From contig CADBIU010000041.1 of NCBI GenBank assembly GCA_902794825.1, positions 1-37,815 on the forward strand: a stretch of DNA of 37,815 nucleotides. Reading direction: 5' to 3'. The position numbers and the translations under genes were made by a program. This document shows, piece by piece, positions 32,715-37,815 of this stretch. The stretch's first letter is position 1; each line of letters opens with the position of its first letter. This stretch comes from an uncultured Lachnospiraceae bacterium. GTDB taxonomy: Bacteria; Bacillota; Clostridia; Lachnospirales; Lachnospiraceae. The notes beneath the pieces are model-generated. The model did not search any database. It was not told the DNA's origin and saw only the letters and a list, made by a program, of their open reading frames with translations.

Positions 32715-33292
32715 TGGCGGGAATACAGGAAAGGCTGGATCTGATGGAAGCCGCGATCAAAAAGCCTTCTTTCAGGCAGAGCAGCGGCAGAGCGAATGAA
32801 GTCAATTACTGGGTGTTCGATTATCCGCCGGAATGTGAGCTGGAAGTTCGCGAGAGGGTCGAATATCTGAAGAAAAAGAACCAGAAGGGCGTCGACGGAT
32901 TCGAACTGGTTGTATTTGATCTGTATGACATCATCATGGATTATCTCGAGAAAGAAGATTTCCTTGAGCAGTGTTACAGGTTCGAGAAAAGGCGCGGACT
33001 GGACAGGATCACGAAGGCGGTAAACAATGCCATGAAGATCAACGATGATGACAGCTATATCGTGCAGTACATCAGGGATCACACACCGGAAAACGCCGTT
33101 GTTTTTCTTACGGGGATAGGAAAGTGCTATCCGATCCTTCGCTCGCACAAGGTGCTGAACAACCTTCATCAGGCGTTTGTGAGAGTACCGGTAGTTATGT
33201 TTTTTCCCGGTACATACGATGAGCAGGAACTTGTCCTGTTCAATGAGATCAAAGACGATAATTATTACAGAGCATTCAGGCTCGTAAAGTGA
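32714..33292 (+). CDS. brxB: BREX system protein BrxB (DUF1788)
   Basis: 192 residues. It matches DUF1788: GRANEVNYWVFDYPPECELEVRERVEYLKK near the N-terminus and VVFLTGIGKCYPILRSHKVLNNLHQAFVRVPVVMFFPGTYDEQELVLF at the C-terminus, the family's most conserved block. The ATG at 32714 overlaps the brxA stop (TGATG) and is preceded by GGAGAAAGG. BrxB is required for type 1 BREX, but its biochemical activity is not established. Confidence 0.92.
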   Translation: MAGIQERLDLMEAAIKKPSFRQSSGRANEVNYWVFDYPPECELEVRERVEYLKKKNQKGVDGFELVVFDLYDIIMDYLEKEDFLEQCYRFEKRRGLDRITKAVNNAMKINDDDSYIVQYIRDHTPENAVVFLTGIGKCYPILRSHKVLNNLHQAFVRVPVVMFFPGTYDEQELVLFNEIKDDNYYRAFRLVK

Positions 33293-33355
33293 CCCAAGTG
33301 GGTGAAAATTACTGAGGAAAAGGGCGAGCCATAGTTCCCATACGGAGGAAATACC

Positions 33356-36300
33356 ATGCAGCTAAAGGACATGTTTGTAAAGCGGATCGATCGTGATATT
33401 CAGGGCGTCATCATAGTAGGACAGGGTGAAGAGACTAACGTAGCTCAGGAACTGGAGGAATACGTAGTTACAAAGGAACTGCAGAAGCATTTTGCAGATT
33501 TCTTCTCTGCCTATAAGAAAGGGATCCTTGGAACAACCCCGAAGATGGGCGTCTGGATCTCTGGCTTCTTTGGAAGCGGTAAATCACACTTCCTGAAGAT
33601 CCTTTCTTACCTTTTGGATAATCGGAAGGTTGGGGAGCGGACTGCTCTGGACTATTTCACAGAGGATAAGAAGATCACGGATCCTATGGTACTGGCGGAT
33701 ATCCGGCTTGCGGCAGAGACGCCGTCAGATGTGGTCCTTTTCAATATTGATTCCAAGAGCGATACCGGCAGCAAACAGAACAAGGATGCTATCGTCAACG
33801 TTTTCCTTCGTGTGTTCAATGAGATGCAGGGATACTGCGGGGCTTTGCCGCACCTGGCGGACTTGGAACAGCAGCTCACCGAGGCAGGCCGGATGAAGGA
33901 ATTTGAGGAGGCTTTTGAAGATGAGTATGGCAAGCCCTGGAAGGAGAATCGGCATAAGTTCGACTTCATTCAGGACACCGTTGTAGATGTCCTTGCAGAT
34001 ATGGACTTTATGAGCGAGCACGCAGCACGCAACTGGTGTGAAAAGGCAGCGGAGCCATACCAGATCAGCATTGAGGATTTTGCCAAAAGAGTGAAAGCCT
34101 ACATCGATTCCAAGGGAAAGAATCACCATGTCGTATTCCTTGTGGATGAGATCGGCCAGTATATCGGCGAGGATTCCAAGCTGATGCTCAACCTGCAGAC
34201 AGTCACAGAAGAGCTGGGCAAGGAGTGCAAGGGCAAAGCGTGGGTCATCGTGACCAGCCAGCAGGATATCGATTCCATCACGAAAGTTAAGGGTAATGAC
34301 TTCTCCAAGATCCAGGGACGCTTTGATACCAGGCTGTCCCTGTCGTCGGCAAACGTTGACGCTGTCATTAAGAAGAGGATTCTGGACAAGACTGATACGG
34401 CAGCGCAGACGCTGCGTCTTCTGTATGAGCAGAAAGCGACGATCATCAAGAACCTGATCGTTTTCAATGACGGCGTGGAAAAGAAGCTCTATTCCGGAGC
34501 GAAGGACTTTACGGAAGTGTATCCGTTCATTCCGTACCAGTTCAATCTGCTTGCCAGTGTTTTAACATCGATCCGTACGCACGGCGCGTCCGGCAAACAT
34601 CTGTCGGAAGGCGAGCGCTCCATGCTGGCTTTGTTCAAGGAGTCGGCCGCAAGGCTCAAGAATGAGGAGATGGGTGTCATTGTTCCATTCCATCTGTTTT
34701 ATGATGCGTTGGAAAACTTCTTGGATCACAGTCACAGAGGAGTGATCCTTCGCGCTTATGATAATACAAAGATCAATCCTGAGCACAAGGAGAGTGGCGT
34801 CTTTGCCATTGATGTGCTCAAGACCCTGTTCATGATCAAGTATATCTTGGAAATCGAGGCGAATGTGGACAATATCACCAGCCTCATGATCAGCAATATC
34901 GACGATGACCGCATCGAGCTGAAAGGTAGGGTGGAAGAGGCCCTCAAGGTACTGCAGCAGCAGATGCTGGTGCAGAAGAACGGAAGCATATATGTTTTCC
35001 TGACGGATGAGGAACAGGAGATCAACCGTGAGATCGACAGCCAGAATGTCGAGATGGCGGAAGTGATCAACAAAGTGTCTGAGATGATCTATGAGGACAT
35101 CTTTAAGGACAAGTATTATCGTTATCCGGCTTTCAACGGGCGGTACGCTTTCTATTTCAACCAGATGGTGGATGACAGGCTCTATAAGGCCAACCAGAAG
35201 TATGATATCGGACTCCGTATTTTGACACCGTGGTATGAGGGCGGAAATGATGGCACGACACTGCGCATGATGTCCGGGCAGGGCAAAGAAGTGCTGGTCG
35301 TGCTGCCGAATGATGCGGCATTCCTTGATGAGATCCGTGTCTATCTGAAGATCGAGAAGTTTCTGCGGCTGAACACATCCGTGCAGCTGACCAAGTACGA
35401 GACAATCAAAGAAGCAAAGCGTGTAGAGATGCGCGAACGCAGCGCTAACGCCAAGGTGTACCTGACCGAGAACCTGAAGGACGCGGTGATCTACGTCAAC
35501 GGTGATACTGTCAGGACCAGTGCCAAAGAAGTGATCAGCCGCATTAATGAGGCAATCGGAAGGCTGGTGCAGACCGTCTATCATAAGCTTTCCTACATTG
35601 AGGCGGCATTTGGAGAAGCGGACATCCGGAAGATGTTCAAGACGTCGAACCAACTCACGTTGAATCTTGAAGGCGGACGGGAAGTGAACGCCCATGCGCT
35701 GGATGATGTGCTGGGATTCATCTCCGACAACAGCAGGATCCATATGAAGACTTCCATGAAGACCGTGAAAGACCGTTTCATGAAAGCGCCGTACGGGTTT
35801 GTTGAGGATGATGTGCACTGGCTGGTGGCAAAGCTTTTCAAGCGCGGTGACCTCGCATTTACAGTGAACGGCGCCAGTGTCAGTACGGTCAATAAAACAG
35901 ATGAGGAACTGATCAGCTTTATTACCAAAAAGGCATTTGCAGAAAAACTGCTGATGGAGAGAAAAGTCGGATCAAGTCCGAAAGACAAGAAAGCGGTCAA
36001 GGATATCATGAAAGAGGTGTTTGGGATCGGATCTGTATCCGATGACGATGACACCATAATGAAGAACTTCCAGCGCTATGCTCAGAATAGACTGAACGAG
36101 ATCCTACGACTTGAGCCGCAGTACCAGAGATACGCTTATCCCGGCAGAAAAGTGTTGGATTCAGGCAAGCGCCTGATGCAGTATGCGATCCAGATTCAGG
36201 AACAGCTGGAGTTCTTCCAGAAGATTCCGAAGAAGCGCGATGCATTCTACGACTTTGCAGAAGATTATGAGCCGGTCAGTGCTTTCTTCGGAGGCGAACA

Positions 36301-36907
36301 GCAGGATATTTTCACACGCGCGCTTGATATGCTTGCAATCTATGAAGACAGCAAGACCTATATTGTGGACAGTGAGCTGGAGCAGATTGTCCGCGAAATG
36401 CGGACTATTGTCACACAGGAGAGGCCTTACAAGAATATACCAAAGCTTCCGGCACTTCGAGAGAGGTTTATGAAATCTTATGGTGAAGTGCTGAGCAGAG
36501 AGGAGAAGCCGGTACTGGATACTATTGATCAGGCAAGGAAGCGCGTGATAGAAGTTCTTAATACTAAAAAATACGCAGATAATTACAGATCTCGATACAA
36601 TACACTGTTTGACGAAATCAGAAGCGGAGCTGAGCACTGTAACAATGTATCTTCTCTCCGCAGTTATGCGGACAAAGCGGAAGCGCTAAAGATTCGTCTC
36701 CTGAACGAGATGGCTAAACGGGATGTGCAGCTTAATGATGGAGAGGATAGAGCCAAGAAAACCAAAAATGTCACTATAAAGAATATGACACATACAGCCT
36801 CATGGCGGCTTGAGAGTCCTGATGATGTAGATAAGGCATTGGAGTCGCTGCGCAAGTCTCTTCTTGCAGAGTTAGGAGAGAACGTTATTTTGAATGTTGA
36901 GTTTTGA
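33356..36907 (+). CDS. brxC: BREX system P-loop protein BrxC
   Basis: 1183 residues. Large ATPase of BREX type 1. MFVKRIDRDIQGVIIVGQ opens the protein; Walker A is GFFGSGKS (residues 70-77) and Walker B is VVFLVDEIGQYI with Asp264-Glu265. TSQQDIDSI and KIQGRFDTRLSLSS follow as sensor-like segments. The C-terminal third contains long charged helices and ends near ASWRLESPDDVDKALESL. GGAGG lies eight nt before the ATG. Length is near the usual 1200 residues and no frame break is seen. It is thought to use ATP to drive the methylation/exclusion complex with PglX and PglZ. Confidence 0.95.
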   Translation: MQLKDMFVKRIDRDIQGVIIVGQGEETNVAQELEEYVVTKELQKHFADFFSAYKKGILGTTPKMGVWISGFFGSGKSHFLKILSYLLDNRKVGERTALDYFTEDKKITDPMVLADIRLAAETPSDVVLFNIDSKSDTGSKQNKDAIVNVFLRVFNEMQGYCGALPHLADLEQQLTEAGRMKEFEEAFEDEYGKPWKENRHKFDFIQDTVVDVLADMDFMSEHAARNWCEKAAEPYQISIEDFAKRVKAYIDSKGKNHHVVFLVDEIGQYIGEDSKLMLNLQTVTEELGKECKGKAWVIVTSQQDIDSITKVKGNDFSKIQGRFDTRLSLSSANVDAVIKKRILDKTDTAAQTLRLLYEQKATIIKNLIVFNDGVEKKLYSGAKDFTEVYPFIPYQFNLLASVLTSIRTHGASGKHLSEGERSMLALFKESAARLKNEEMGVIVPFHLFYDALENFLDHSHRGVILRAYDNTKINPEHKESGVFAIDVLKTLFMIKYILEIEANVDNITSLMISNIDDDRIELKGRVEEALKVLQQQMLVQKNGSIYVFLTDEEQEINREIDSQNVEMAEVINKVSEMIYEDIFKDKYYRYPAFNGRYAFYFNQMVDDRLYKANQKYDIGLRILTPWYEGGNDGTTLRMMSGQGKEVLVVLPNDAAFLDEIRVYLKIEKFLRLNTSVQLTKYETIKEAKRVEMRERSANAKVYLTENLKDAVIYVNGDTVRTSAKEVISRINEAIGRLVQTVYHKLSYIEAAFGEADIRKMFKTSNQLTLNLEGGREVNAHALDDVLGFISDNSRIHMKTSMKTVKDRFMKAPYGFVEDDVHWLVAKLFKRGDLAFTVNGASVSTVNKTDEELISFITKKAFAEKLLMERKVGSSPKDKKAVKDIMKEVFGIGSVSDDDDTIMKNFQRYAQNRLNEILRLEPQYQRYAYPGRKVLDSGKRLMQYAIQIQEQLEFFQKIPKKRDAFYDFAEDYEPVSAFFGGEQQDIFTRALDMLAIYEDSKTYIVDSELEQIVREMRTIVTQERPYKNIPKLPALRERFMKSYGEVLSREEKPVLDTIDQARKRVIEVLNTKKYADNYRSRYNTLFDEIRSGAEHCNNVSSLRSYADKAEALKIRLLNEMAKRDVQLNDGEDRAKKTKNVTIKNMTHTASWRLESPDDVDKALESLRKSLLAELGENVILNVEF

Positions 36908-36929
36908 CAAATAAAGGGATGACATAACT

Positions 36930-37733
36930 ATGAACAAAACCGCCATAAAGAATTTCGCCATCTGGGCGAGAAATAAACTGATCGCCGACATTAGCTACCG
37001 CGCCGGACTTATGGGCATAACAGCTGACGGCATTCACCAGGCACTTCCTCAGTCAACAGGACAGACAAAGTTTTATGAAATCGGAACACCCGAGCCTTAT
37101 GCGATCAGCGGCGAAGCCATCCACCAGCGCGAGCATCTGGCAGACTTGATCCGAAGAAAAGCAAAGGATTCCAACTACCAGACTGCTTACAAGTATATCA
37201 TCGAGGAGGTTGCCTACACATGGTTCAACCGCCTTATCGCGGTGCGCTTCATGGAGGTCAATGACTATCTGCCGAGCCATATCCGCGTCCTTTCCTCCGA
37301 CCAAGGCAAAATAGAGCCGGATCTGGTCACAATTCCCTTTGATGCAGATCTCGATTTCACCAGGGATGAGCAGCAGACCATTATGGAATTCAAGAGCGAG
37401 AACAAGCTGGATGAACTTTTCCGCCTGTTGTTCATCAAGCAGTGCAACGCCTTAAATGAGATTTTGCCTGCTCTTTTTGAGAAGACTAATGACTACACCG
37501 AGCTCCTTCTGAATATGTCTGTAATAGACCATGATGGCGTGGTCTACCACCTGGTGCACGATATCCCAGAAGAAGACTTTAACGTTGAGCGTGGCGGACA
37601 GGTCGAAATCATCGGCTGGCTGTACCAATATTATATTTCTGAAAAACATGAAGAAGTTGTTGATCCACTTCACGGTAAAATTGTCAGAAAAGAGGAAATT
37701 CCAGCAGCCACACAACTATTTAGGGCATGCTGA
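36930..37733 (+). pseudogene. pglX: BREX adenine-specific methyltransferase PglX, truncated after ~264 codons
   Basis: MNKTAIKNFAIWARNKLIADISYRAGLMGIT and YIIEEVAYTWFNRLIAVRFMEVNDYLPSHIRVLSS are the diagnostic N-terminal domain of BREX-1 PglX, which marks host DNA by adenine methylation and is needed for exclusion. It is intact up to EEIPAATQLF (residue 264). In family members the next residues are TP-x-W-(IV)-V-R-Y and the methyltransferase domain follows. Here the sequence reads RAC and stops at 37731-37733, and none of the three frames of the remaining 80 nt resembles PglX. Full PglX is about 1200 residues. The break may be an insertion element, an inversion junction or a recombination end; the window stops too soon to tell. 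Confidence 0.88.
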
Positions 37734-37815
37734 ACGGTGGTCACACCAGCGCCCAGCACCCCGATATTACATCTGTTGTTAGCTGTCTGCCTGTCGGATA
37801 TGGCCGAATGATGCA
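37727..37815 (+). other. Unassigned sequence following the pglX break (open frame to window end)
   Basis: From the ATG at 37727 a frame remains open to the edge and reads MLNGGHTSAQHPDITSVV and onward. It is not recognised and has no clear ribosome site. It is listed because it marks foreign sequence joined to pglX. Confidence 0.2.

Noticed and set aside
1-37815. tRNA or rRNA genes
   Set aside because: No cloverleaf with a TTCGA-type T-loop arm or rRNA-like segment was noticed by eye; a covariance-model scan would be needed to exclude them fully.

Overview
The window looks like a chromosome segment of a Clostridia bacterium, most likely Lachnospiraceae or a close relative. The evidence is the gene order tsaE-tsaB-rimI-rnz-tsaD-ispD-dnaE-pfkA-rlmB ... 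argF-birA-DUF6145-dusB-greA-lysS, the AAGGAGG-type ribosome sites, and a RibU transporter behind an FMN riboswitch. The taxonomic call is inference from gene content and order only.

Layout. 1-1158: end of a glycosyltransferase-like gene and a family-2 glycosyltransferase. 1367-2730: a tail-anchored coiled-coil protein and a flavin reductase. 2776-5307: murA, then an FMN riboswitch, its terminator and ribU, closed by a long hairpin. 5412-6901 (minus strand): a broken glycosidase-like lipoprotein gene. 6902-7635: no convincing gene, but two separate repeat blocks (15-nt period, and about 64-nt period). 7636-24888: a dense, one-direction housekeeping block covering tRNA t6A modification (TsaE, TsaB, TsaD), tRNA 3' processing (RNase Z), isoprenoid synthesis (IspD), replication (DnaE), glycolysis (Pfk), RNA methylation, an NfeD/SPFH membrane pair, arginine metabolism (OTC), biotin ligase, tRNA dihydrouridine synthase, GreA and LysS.

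24889-37815 is accessory DNA. After lysS come a terminator, a 158-nt sequence rich in inverted repeats, and a plasmid-type cassette: parA (broken), parB and a RepA_N-type replication initiator whose coding region carries six 23-bp iteron-like repeats. Two small genes of unknown function follow, then about 0.8 kb without a credible gene, a tyrosine recombinase, a DUF4238 protein, and the first four genes of a type 1 BREX phage-defence operon (brxA, brxB, brxC, pglX). pglX stops being recognisable after about 264 codons, just where the methyltransferase part should begin.

An unusual theme is that several otherwise well-preserved genes carry short out-of-frame lesions. The lipoprotein has a 13-bp tandem duplication and a second frame break. 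rnz lacks about 28 nt, tsaD lacks roughly 55 nt and parA lacks roughly 50 nt. tsaD is normally essential, so assembly or sequencing error must be considered beside real mutation. The best leads for new biology are the ~64-nt hairpin repeat array, the structured element before parA, the iterons and twin palindromes inside the rep and par genes, and the disrupted pglX next to a site-specific recombinase.
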